Under the pieces are notes generated by a model. That model made no database searches. It was given only the letters and a program-made list of their open reading frames with translations, and had not been told where the DNA came from. This document shows, piece by piece, positions 37,730-48,147 of a stretch of 64,000 bases of DNA. This DNA is from Lanius collurio (lineage: Eukaryota; Chordata; Aves; Passeriformes; Laniidae). The DNA lies in NCBI GenBank assembly GCA_020086605.1, contig JACBWW010000003.1, forward strand, positions 5,521,862-5,585,861, written 5' to 3'. The position numbers and the translations under genes are program-made. The first letter of the stretch is position 1, and every line of letters begins with the position of its first letter.

Positions 37730-39250
37730 GTAAGGGCTGCTCACCTTTTTGTTTGCTGTTTCTGACAAATCTTTCAGGTGTATTGAAGTATTTGTAGAGA
37801 CACCACTTCAAAAATTCCACTCAGTAACAGGCTGATGGAGTCTAACCATAAGCTCCTTTTTCAATGGCACTGATTCGGTCAAATAGCAGGATGACCAGTG
37901 ATCATAAAAGTTTATGAATTAAAACAGTGAATTAGTCCTGCTCAGGGAAAAAAAAATTATATAAATGTCTTCTGAACTTTTAAAAAGAAGTAAACAGCAA
38001 GTTCAATAAGCATTGTCAGGTTTTGAGCCTTTAGTTTACAGTTTTTATAACTATCATAGTAATCTTCCCTTTCCCCACCCCCCCCCTTCCTGCCACCAAC
38101 TTTTTAAGAGAAAAAGCAGTACTGAAGTTCTTTCTTTCCACAGTTTATAGCAGGACAAATGTGTCAAATATTATGTACAAGATTCATGGTAAAACTGGAA
38201 GAGCTAGCAGTGTTATTAGCCAAACCTGGAGTGGGCTTTCAGTGTTTTAAAAATAATTTGTGTTCTGTTTCCAATAAATATTAAATCAAGGGGAACCAAA
38301 ATAGCAACAGTGTGTATATGATGTTACACTGGTTTTGGATTCCAGTGTTTCAGAGATGGCTTTCCATAAGGTGCTGTTTACCTATGCTGGGGGCATTGTT
38401 CCAACTGCCTTTTAAAGGCTGAAAAAATTCTTATGAGAGGAGGTTTCTTCATCTGTCTTCAGTCTGTCTGTAACATTTATTTGTGAAAAATAGTAAAATC
38501 AAAGCTCAGTAATGATTAAAAATTAAAAAAAGGAAAATAAATACAACCCTAGGATAGCCAAAGGTTTCATTTATTTTCAGTGGGTAGTAAATTTTGTGAC
38601 TTCATAATATCCAGGTCTTGGAGACATAAAAAGAAAGAACTAGTCCATGTGATAAATTGTTTCTTTGTTTTGAAGATATGATTTTTTTTAAAAAAATAGT
38701 ATTGTTTTTGAGCTACTTGCACTTTTCTTTGTACTTCTTGAAAAATTATACTCTTAGGAAAGAAGTCTAAGGATGAGGAGAAGGTATTGTGTTTTTCAGA
38801 CATAGAAACTTGAATTTTTTCCTGTAACTCTTGAACTTAATTGAGCTTACTCAATTTGCTGCAACTAGCAGCACCAAAATATTCCAAGCAAAAAACACCC
38901 AGGACGGTTAGGTCCTTCGCATGCAAGACTATTTGAGAACTAGTTAATTTTTTTTCTGACATTGCAAGGCTTTGAAAGGAAAATAGACACATTTGTGTAC
39001 AGTGGTTCAGCTGAAGTGGCACTGAAAGGAAGATGTGGGAAGACCAGGCCTGGTCTTCCTGAAGTGTGTTTCCTTTTCATCACAGCTACAACAGAGCTGG
39101 ATAACTGTCCCACTGGTCCTATCCAGCAAGGTATTTCTTATGTTGTTAAAACTGCAATTTTTAGAAAAATGTGCCCTAGCAAGAGAGTTGCAAAATTAAA
39201 TTGGTCTGGGATCCAGATTGTGGTCATATAAGATATTCCTGCTGGAGGGA

Positions 39251-39612
39251 AATCACAGAATCCCAGAATATGCTGAGTTGAATGGGACCCACAAGGATCA
39301 TCTAATCCAATTCCTGACCCTGCACAGGACCATCACCAAGAGTCACACCATGTAGCCGAGAGCTTGTCCAAATGCTCCTTGAACTCTGTCAGGCTGGTGC
39401 TGTGACCACTTCCCTGGGGAGCTGTTCCAGTGCCTGCCCAGCCCCTCTCTGGGTGAAAAACTTCCTGATATCCAACCTAAACCTCTCCTGACACAACTTC
39501 AGGCCTTTCCCTCAGGTCCTGTCACTGGTCACCACAGAGAAAAGATCAGTGCCTGCCCCTCCTCTCCCCCTCAAAAGGAAGTTGTAGACTGTGATGAGGT
39601 CTGCCTGGCAAA
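39251..39612 (-). mobile_element. CR1 LINE fragment, 3' end
   Basis: On the + strand it begins ATCACAGAATCCCAGAATATG, the complement of the ATTCTGTGAT-type CR1 tail, followed by GGGACCCACAAGGATCATCTAATCCAA and the conserved block around CTGGGGAGCTGTTCCAGTGCC, TGGGTGAAAAACTTCCTGATATCC and GGCCTTTCCCTCAGGTCCTGTCACTGG. The element therefore lies in the minus direction, with its 3' end at 39251 and a 5' truncation near 39612. Confidence 0.92.
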
Positions 39613-40209
39613 GGGGTGTTTTGGGGAGCAGAGTGGCTCAACTGTTCACAGCCACCCCTGAACTAAAGCCAGGACTGGCACAAACTTCCTTCAGATTGAG
39701 GAAAATGGATGACAAATTTCAACTTGTTTGAAACAGCTATAGTGTCACGGCAGCAAGAGCTCTGCAGGCTGAGAGGTCTTTTGCTGTATTTTGGATAAGT
39801 TTTACAAAACCTGAATGAAAATCTGATCAACATCTAGTGAGTGCATTACAAACCAGTGGGGGAGGTCAGATGGGATGAGGTGGGGTGAGGAGAGAGAGAC
39901 ATCACGACTCTTTCAATCTCAGTCAGAAAGGCTTGACAACAATCAGTTTAAAAAAAATAATTGCTTTAGTAAGACAGAGTAGGAAAAAAGAGCAAAGTGA
40001 CAATGAGCAAATCCTACAATCCATTCAGATGTTGGGAATTCTGAAATCACACAGCACTGGATGAAGCTTGAAAGGATTTTCCCATGGCACACTATGCTGA
40101 GCAGATCCAGCCCATGAAGAGATGCTCTCCATTTTGGTCATTTGAGGTATTAGAGGACTTCTTCACAAGAAAACAACTTTATTCCTAAAGGACACTTGCA
40201 GGAGAGTTT

Positions 40210-40235
40210 TTTGGTACAGTCTGTACTGTACCAAA
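40210..40235. repeat. Perfect inverted repeat, 11-bp arms
   Basis: TTTGGTACAGT (40210-40220) and ACTGTACCAAA (40225-40235) are exact reverse complements with a CTGT loop. Intronic; function unknown. Confidence 0.8.
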
Positions 40236-41334
40236 TCACTAAAGGCTTACCAAACTGTAAGGAAGGAATGCCTTTACTTTTCATTTTCTATCCTCAGGAC
40301 AGAAACCTGCAAATTTAAAACATCACACAGAGACTTAAGGAGAATTGAGCATTATCTATTGAACAGAGAATTATCTATTGAAAAGTATTGTCCCCCTCAG
40401 GAGTTGCCTGTTAATTATTCTCTAGAAATGACTGTTCAGTATGGTATGTGACAGGACTGATGGCTGTGGCTGAGTGTCTGCAAGCTACTTACTATGGGAA
40501 CATATTACAAAACTGTTAGAAATAATTTTCAGAGCTGGCAGCATGATTTATTTCTGTCAGTACCTTCTTAGTTCATTCTCAGTTGGTCATCTCTGACAGG
40601 ATGACAAAGGATTGGAGGGTAACACCCTTAAAAATGATGTTTTAACAATTGAGTATTTTGATGTTTATGTATGTCAAAGCACAGAGAAACTCTTGTGGTA
40701 AAGACTCTCATTTGGAATTTGGAGAAAAAACTCTTGTACTTTTACGTCATTTTAGCTCAACTAGTGTTCTTTCTGCTTGCACTCTCATGGGTTGAACTAC
40801 ACCAGTTTAATCATAAACTTTGCGTGGTTAAAAAACTTGGTGGTTACTCTGTACTTCATCATTGCTTCTTGGTTTTTGTTTTTGGTTGGGTTCTTTTTAC
40901 ATTGGGGTGTTGAAAATGGAAAAGGTGTCTGACATTACCACTGCACCCCCAAACAGGGAGATATCTCCTTTTCCATGCTGTAAAGCTGGGTTTGGGTCTC
41001 CAGTTCAGCAGGAAGTTGTGCAGCACTTTCAGATGTCAGGCAGATTGGTGGTCCCATCATTTCAATGCACATTATGCATACAAGGGGATTACAGTCCATC
41101 TCTCTTAGAATTCAAGAAAACAGCAAAATACAGGCAGCTTCTGCAAAAGCTATTCTGAATGATAATTTTTCCTTTCTACTTTCCCTTCTTTTTGTTTGTA
41201 CCAAATTCTACTAACTTTAAGATTTTAATTTTTCAGTGTAGTAATAGAAACGCATTATTTTAGTTGTTGACCAACCAAGTAAAAGACACATGATGCTCTT
41301 GAATTTAATGAGAATGATGATTGTTTTCCACCTC

Positions 41335-41600
41335 CTTTGAAAGAATGTTCTGAACAAAAAGGTCAGCAAATCTCCCCTTAAACACTGTTCCCCTTAAATT
41401 CTCCTTTGCTTGGTTTCATCCCCCTGTGCCTAGTCACACTTTCTTGTATTATCTTGAAGAAGTTTTCTCCTTCCTCAGTGTTTATCCTTCAAATACTTCT
41501 AGATGCCTGACATATTCCCTCTAGCCAGTAAAAAGTCCCACCATAGTTATTTTGTGCTTTTAATCTTTCCTACTGAATTCTTATGTTCAGTCCATGTGGA
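41335..41600 (-). repeat. Possible old CR1/L3-like fragment
   Basis: The + strand wording (TTGGTTTCATCCCCCTGTGCCTAGTC, CTTCCTCAGTGTTTATCCTTC, GACATATTCCCTC) is reminiscent of the complement of CR1-family 3' regions (TTTCATCCCATT..CTCCTTGTC and CATATCCCCC). No protein-level match confirms it. Confidence 0.38.
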
Positions 41601-41797
41601 GTTAGACTATTATTTCAGTGATCCGAGAGGAATACATATAGTGATGCTGAAAAACTAATATATTTCAAATCTTTCTTTACTAAAAAGGGTTATAAGTTGC
41701 TGTTGGTAACACAACTATCTTCATGTATATTAATATGCAGTTGAGATTAATCACTTGACTTCTGTATGATTAGGTTATTTTATAATTTCTTTTCCAG

Positions 41798-41927
41798 TGT
41801 CACACAAACTATATTCCAGTTTGTGGATCAAATGGAGACACTTACCAAAATGAATGCTTCCTCAGGAGAGCTGCTTGCAAGCACCAGAAAGAGATAACAA
41901 TGGTATCAAGAGGACCTTGTTATTCTG
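41798..41927 (+). CDS. TMEFF1: TMEFF1 internal exon: first Kazal domain
   Basis: This 130-bp exon continues the previous one in phase 0 (TTC CAG | TGT CAC) and encodes 43 codons plus one base: [20 protein letters not shown], then [13 protein letters not shown], then [10 protein letters not shown]. It carries the Kazal signature C-x6-7-VCGSNG-x-TY-x-NEC, with the remaining five cysteines. Together with the exon before it, it completes a ten-cysteine follistatin domain. Acceptor TTTCTTTTCCAG; donor CTG|GTATGT, phase 1. Kazal folds often inhibit proteases, but in tomoregulins these domains are mainly linked to binding growth factors; I infer no protease target. The exon is intact, without stops or missing cysteines. 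Confidence 0.97.
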
Positions 41928-44900
41928 GTATGTAAAACATCACTTTGTGTCACTAATGAATGATTTTTTTTATGGTTAGCTCTTTAGTTTTGCCCTTAAT
42001 TCCAGCAATTACAATTTTGGTGCTTTTGATAGAATGAAATAATGTGGAAAATCAGAGTCCTCCTTAGGAATAGAACCTTTTGCTAGATAAGAAGTCTGAT
42101 ATGTCTTCTGATATGCTAGCAGATTAATAAATAAACATTACAAGTTAAAATACATTATCTGAGAAAATAGATTATGAATGCTTCTGTGGTGTTTATAGAG
42201 GAGCCTTGATATTCATCAAAAGGCTTTGGAGCAGACTCCAAATTAGCCATTTCTTTAGGACTTTTATTTTTTGGATATAAAGAATTAGTGTGGCATCCAA
42301 CAAGTGACCCTGATCATCCTGACTGCTGTTCTACCCCTATCTAAGGAATCATTTTTGGATCATTACACTGAAAATATGCAAAACTGACAAAATCATCCTA
42401 CCTCACCTTTCTAATGCACTAGCCTTTTTTGTCTTTCCACACACTTAAAGCATAGATTTTCCACATGTTTCAAATACATGGGGCAGGTTTTCTCTGTCTT
42501 GAATATTGCAGCGTGCTCTTGGAAACAGAAACTTTAGCCACCAGAGTTGTTCTGAACCTCTGGGTGGATTCAAAGCTGGTGAGACCAGACACATGTCTGG
42601 CTTTCTCTGAATAAAATTAAATAACTCAGTAGTGTCAACAACGGCAATCTTTAGTACATAAATAATACACACAAAATATGAAGTTGTGGGACATCCCTCA
42701 TCTTTGGATACAGAATGGTTACTCAGATTAATCTAAACAAAGTTGCATCTATATGGCAGCCAAAAGCATAACCATGGGTCAGATGCACACTCCTTGCTAA
42801 CTTTATGTTGGTAATTGCAATGACAGTTTAGAGTTATCAGGCCTGGAGCTCCCTGGGAGCTGCAGCCTCTTATCTGGGAATTAGAGTAAGTGCACGTGCA
42901 GGGTACCTAGTCCAAGCCCTTGCTGCTGCCAGTCCCAGTTGCCTCATTTAAATGGAGCACGTTTCACACCAGCTGATCTAAGGCCTTTGCAGCACAGACC
43001 TATACTGAGGTCTGCTCATTTTTACTAAGGTCCAAAACAATCTGTTTTGTTGGTCCTAATACTAAAGGAAGCCCATATTTTGTGCCCAGCTCAGAAGCAC
43101 AATTTCAGCATCCCTCAGGCAGATGACTGAATCTGCTGCCTTTCCTGACCTCCCACCTGTAAATTATCTGCAGATGCAGCAAGAAGAGGAAAAAATGCAA
43201 TCCAGTTTTGGAGGACTCACATATTACTATAACAACATCCAAGAAATACAGAGGTTTGAACTGAGAATGTATAAGTAAAAAATATTTTTTAATTTCATGC
43301 CCTTATCATTTTATGAAAAGGACACACAGCATGAAAGCTTCTTTCTCTCACTAAAACAAAATTCTAGGATAATGTTTTGGGAACAACAAAAATTGTTGGT
43401 TTCTATATGCATTCTACTCTACCAAGAAAAAGAAATTTCAAAATGAAAAATCCTTTCTTCTCAACCTCAGGTTGCTGGCAGCTAATTACTACATTATTCA
43501 GCTAGTATGGGAATTGTTTTTTTTTACCTTCCTCTCCTTTTCTTTAAGTCCTCCGTAAAACCCAGGAAATGCAGCATAATTTTTAGCACTTAGTGTAACA
43601 GATCAAGAAACATGCTGAAATACAGTGCTCCAGAAAGTACTGAAAACACATTTGGGAAACTGAGGTTGTGATTCAGGCTGCATGCTGCATTTACACTGGT
43701 GCAACTTTAAGTGCCTTGGCAGAGCTCCACTGGAAGAGTACCTGCTGCTCCCTGAGTGTCTGATGTGCTTCGGGTGGCGTGAAAATAATGGATGATAAAA
43801 GCCATCATCCAGAACCTCTCATGACCTGCCAAGATGGCAGCATATTTGTGCTCTTGCTCTGTTACACGTGTAATGGAGAATCGGATATTGAAATTAAAAA
43901 ACATTTTGTAGACCCCCATAAATTTTCACTGGGTGCCTTTGAATTTGCTATTTAAATGCTTTGTTCTAGGGCATCACTGGGAGACAAGTATAGATTCACT
44001 GGTCTCCTATCAGAGTTTTGTTTTCTCAAAGCAAAGCTTTATCCTGGCAGGATGCACCCAAGACAATAGGATGAAATTCCTCCTTAGTGTTGTAGCAACC
44101 GTTTAATATTTAAAGTATATCAGACTTCTGAATCTCATACAAGAATAAAATACTTCCCATTTCCTAGGGATTGATACCCCCTGTAGCTATGACACTGAAA
44201 CAGACTATGCTGAGTGATTTAGTCGCTAAATCATTATTCTGTTTCTTGGCAGGTAATATTTTGAATAATTTTTTACAGACATAGGTGATTTGTAACATAT
44301 TTATTTATTTTGTTTTTTTGGAAGGCTGTCAGAGTTTCAAGATTCTAAAATAACCAGTGTCTAAAAAAGAGTCAATTATAGGTGCTTTAGGATTAAACAA
44401 AATGCAAGTTTTGACATTAAAAAATGGTTGTTTAGTGAAATAAAAGAGAATGTATGGCTGAAATTTTGGGTCTGCATATACAGGTTTTAATACTGATTTT
44501 GATTGTTGCCAGATTTATATTATATGCACATGAAAATGTAACCACACAATGATGTAGTACTTGATTCTACTTGCAGTTTCTCAATGTACTGTATATATTT
44601 GGAAGCCACAGTCCATTGCTTTCATGGGATTTCTAAGTTTAAAAAAAAAAAGTAAATTAAGCCATTTGCAGGTGTAGAAACAGACACAGGAATTATTCTC
44701 TTAGGAGCGGCTTATGGAAGGGTCTGCTTGCTTTAAATTTGTTAGTGGACTGTTTGCCCTCCTGTTTGTACTTAGCAGTTTGGAGCTGCCGCCCTAAATG
44801 GGGAAGAGATGGGTTCAATTTTCTTGCTAGTTTGACTTAAAGCCATCCCTCCTGAATGAGAGAGGCTGCAAACATTTTTGGGTTTGGGGAGTCTGCACCA

Positions 44901-47900
44901 AAGCAGACTCACAGTACAGAAATGGCTCCTGTTCAGAAAGAACAGAAAAGGAGATTCTGACTGTAGCTGAGTGCTTACAGCGTCCAGATACTGTTTCTGA
45001 TCCAAGTCCTTCTTTGTGTATTTTATCCAGAAACTCCTTCATGGATAAAAACAGGTCCCAGCAGAAGCCTGTATATTTGTGTATTAGCATATTTTTATAG
45101 TATCATGGAATAATTTTGTTTGGAAGGCACTTTAAAGATAATCCAGTTCCCACCTCATGGCCCTGGGTAGAGATATCTTCCATTAGACCAAGTTGCTCAG
45201 AGCTCTATTCAGCTGGACCTTGAGCACCTTCAGGGATGGAGCATCCACAATTTCTCTGGAGTGCCAGTGCCTCACCACCCTCACAGTAGAATTTCTTTCT
45301 AATATCTAATCTAAACCTACTCTCAGTTGGAATCCATTCCCCTTTGTCCTGTCACTACATCCCCTTGCACAAAGTCCCTCTCCATGTTTCTTTTAGTCTC
45401 CCTTCAGGAACTGGAAGGCTGAAATTAGGTCACTCCAAAGCCCCCCTCTTTTCCAGGCTGAACAAACCCAATTCTCTCAGCCTTTCCTCACAGGAGAGGT
45501 GCTCCATCCCTGTAATGATCTTGTTGCTCCTTCTCTGGGCTCAGTCCAATAGGTTGACATCCTTTCTGTGTTGGGGACTCCTGAGCTGGATGCAGCACTC
45601 CATGCAGAATCTCGGGAAGGTGGAGCAGAGAAGGAGAATTGCCTCCCTCACCCTACTGGCTGCACTGCTTTGGGTGCAGCCAGGGACACCTTTGGCTTTC
45701 TGGGCTGCCAGTGCACAGTGCCAGTTCATGTCCAGTTTCTCATCCACCAGCAGTCCCAAATCTTCATCCAAGCTGTTCTCAGTCTTTATAAGTCTACTTG
45801 AGAAAGGGTGGCTTAAGTAAAGATAGAGGTCAATCACTCCTTCTCTGATTACTGACCAGTGGCTGGGGGAATGCTGTTTTGTGCCCAGCAACTTCACTTA
45901 TTTGGGCATCTTTCTTGACAGGTCTTGGTGCATAAAGGCAACTTTTGAAAACCCTGAATTCATTAAGGGCCTGAAAAGAGCAGGGCTGCTTGTCCAAGTA
46001 AGCTGGAAAAAAATGCTACTCTTTTAACCAGCAGCTGCCTGCGAAAATCTAGCCAAGGCTCAGGAAAAAAAAAGCAGGAACACCAGCTTAGTTTAGCATG
46101 GTTACCCTGGAGACTAGAGTCCTAGCACAGCTCCCAGGGAAAAGTAGAAAATGATACAGTGTTATAGAGGATGACACTTTTTTTTAAATCGTTTTTGGAG
46201 AATTGAAAGTCCAGAGAAGTGGAAATGAGTCCATCTCGATGCTATGATGTCCTGCCAAGTGGACTTTGTGTATATCAAGCCAATGATCCATAGAGAGGGG
46301 TGGTCTGAGCATCAGCTCTATGATTTACAGAGCACTTGCTGTGTGTGTGGCCGTACCAGCCCTGCCCCACAGACACAGGACACAGCCAGACCCCCTCAGC
46401 TGGGGCTGAGCAGAATTTCTCACCTCAGGGGAGAACAGTCGGGGGAGTGGGAGCTGGAAATAAAAACACCCAACAAGTCAAGCTTCTTTGAGACATTTTA
46501 CCCTTTGTCTTTCATGTGAATTACATGTTGAACTTGTTCATGTTTGTATGTAAGCTTCATGTCCCCCATAACAGCTGATGACACAATTTCACCACCACAA
46601 ATAAGCCTATATATTAACTCATATAAGTAAATTATACTCCTTCAAGTTTCTTAATGAAGCAATACTGCATCATAAGGTGTATTTCTCAGTGACTCAACAA
46701 TGACATTTTATATGAGATTGCCTGCTTTGTTGGTAAAGTAGGTCACTGTCAATGAAAAACAAACCTGCCTGTTTTTGCACTAATTTCTGTAAGGTAAGAA
46801 GCTCAGCCTGTTAGACATCAAGTAGTGGCATAGGAGGAAGGAAATGAAATTAAAGTGAAAGAAAAACAAATCTCTATTCCTGATACTCCATGTGACAGGA
46901 GATTATTTTCAATGTGTGAAGTGACCCAGTAACGTGGAATTTCACAGTTTCATCCACGCACTAGGGGGAATTATTCTTAGAAATCCAACTCCTTAAAGAA
47001 AAGCAGGGGAGGGAACTGAACAAACAGAGCATTTGTTTTTTCCTCTGATGTGAACAACAACCTCATGTGTGGAGGAAGTAAGATTCCCACTCCTCTCTCT
47101 GCCTGGCCTCCTTCTACTTTCAGTTTTTTGCAAATAAATTTAGCTGCCTTCTCCATCACCAAAGCAGACATGAAAGGAGAGATGTGGGATGAGTAGAATG
47201 CATGCTCTGCTCCTCTGCTCTCCTCAGCTTCCAGAGAAGCTAATCTAATGGGAGTAGGGAACAATTCACAGACAGTAATTGCCATTCCATTCTCTCCTCT
47301 CCTCCTCCTTTGAGCAGGAAAGACAGGAAGTTTTGTGACTCAGAACATGTGTTTGAGGGCATGTCTTTACTGCTGTGCTAGCTGAAGCCTGTGCAGCGTG
47401 CTGCCCAGCGGGATGCACATGCAATATCCCTAAACAGCTCTGCAGTGCTCTGAAGTAGAGTCAGTTGGCCGAGGGTGGTGAGGAAGCTCAAGTCCTGCTG
47501 ACACTTGAACTGCTAATGCAAATGGGATCCAGTGGAAGGCTGTCACTCATCAGATGCTAATCCAGTCAGTCAAATGTCAATGAAATAACTGTGCCATTAG
47601 AGCATCTTTATGTGAAGTGACTGACTCAGATGAGAGATGCTATTTTGTCTATGATGACTTAAATCAGCTTTACTTGGGGGACTAGTTGTCTTCTGGAGGT
47701 ACTTCTGCAGTCAGGTGATCAATGTGTTACTCCTTGAAGTACCACTCCCAGGGTTAGAGGGTAAGGAAAAATAAACATTCCTAAAATCAGACTTTGTACT
47801 CTTCCTCTCTTTTGGGTTTAACAAATTTTAATCTCTAGCAGTTGAAAAGAGGCTAGGAAAGCAATTTAGTTTCAGTATTGAATAATGCTGTTCCTTGAGT

Positions 47901-48120
47901 AACATCTTGTCAGGGAAGAGAGAGACTAGGGCACAATGAGTATGGACAAACCATATTAAAGGATGCCAGACCTTATGTGGGAAGCTTGTTTTTACAGCTG
48001 GCTCATGAAATATAACATCTGTGTAATGTTTTACAGTGACGGGTTCCTGAACCAACAGCTGCTCCTGGAGCAATATTTTCATTTGCTTTCTTTTTTTCTC
48101 TCCCTCTGTTTCTTTTTCAG
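41928..48120 (+). other. TMEFF1 intron (6193 bp)
   Basis: Phase-1 intron from GTATGT to a long polypyrimidine acceptor (TCTCTCCCTCTGTTTCTTTTTCAG). It carries a CR1 fragment at 45100-45790, a small palindrome at 44215-44233 (TGATTTAG, TCG loop, CTAAATCA) and a segment near 47500-47640 that could be a conserved regulatory element. No other gene is seen. Confidence 0.9.
45100..45790 (-). mobile_element. CR1 LINE fragment with reverse-transcriptase ORF C-terminus
   Basis: On the minus strand about 45541-45780 encodes EDLGLLVDEKLDMNWHCALAA, QKAKGVPGCTQSSAASRVREAI and YCxQLxxPQHxKD-like residues (here CCIQLRSPQHRKDVNLLD). This is the well-known C-terminal part of the avian CR1 ORF2 protein. The 3' untranslated part follows towards 45100, ending near the complement of a TCATGGAATAATT tail. 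It is 5' truncated and the frame is not linked to a functional enzyme. The long + strand frame (45344-45820) is the antisense shadow of the same element. Confidence 0.93.
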
Positions 48121-48147
48121 ATAATGGCTCTGGGTCAGGAGAAGGAG
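48121..48147 (+). CDS. TMEFF1: TMEFF1 micro-exon (27 bp): acidic Gly/Ser linker with glycan-attachment motifs
   Basis: The exon is only 27 bp. It joins the preceding G to give GAT (Asp) and encodes NGSGSGEG, then donates the first G of the next codon (Glu), so across the junctions the protein reads DNGSGSGEGE. The acceptor TTTCTTTTTCAG is preceded by a long polypyrimidine tract and the donor GAG|GTGAGT is strong, as expected for a micro-exon that must be defined efficiently. It is phase 1 at both ends, so skipping it would keep the frame. The linker lies between the two follistatin domains. N-G-S is an N-glycosylation sequon, and S-G-S-G-E-G with flanking acids fits a Ser-Gly glycosaminoglycan-attachment motif. 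The assignment rests on the exact match of phase and residues to TMEFF1. Confidence 0.93.

Larger units (their letters stand above)
37730..41797 (+). other. TMEFF1 intron (4068 bp)
   Basis: Phase-0 intron bounded by GTAAGG and TTTCTTTTCCAG. It contains a minus-strand CR1 tail at 39251-39612, a perfect hairpin at 40210-40235 and a possible old CR1 piece at 41335-41600. Otherwise I see nothing. Confidence 0.9.

Noticed and set aside
44215..44233. Palindrome TGATTTAG-TCG-CTAAATCA
   Set aside because: Only 8-bp arms, with no flanking terminal repeats or second copy seen, so not enough for a transposon or binding-site call.
45344..45820. 158-codon frame on the + strand
   Set aside because: It is the antisense of a CR1 fragment whose minus strand encodes the C-terminus of the LINE protein.
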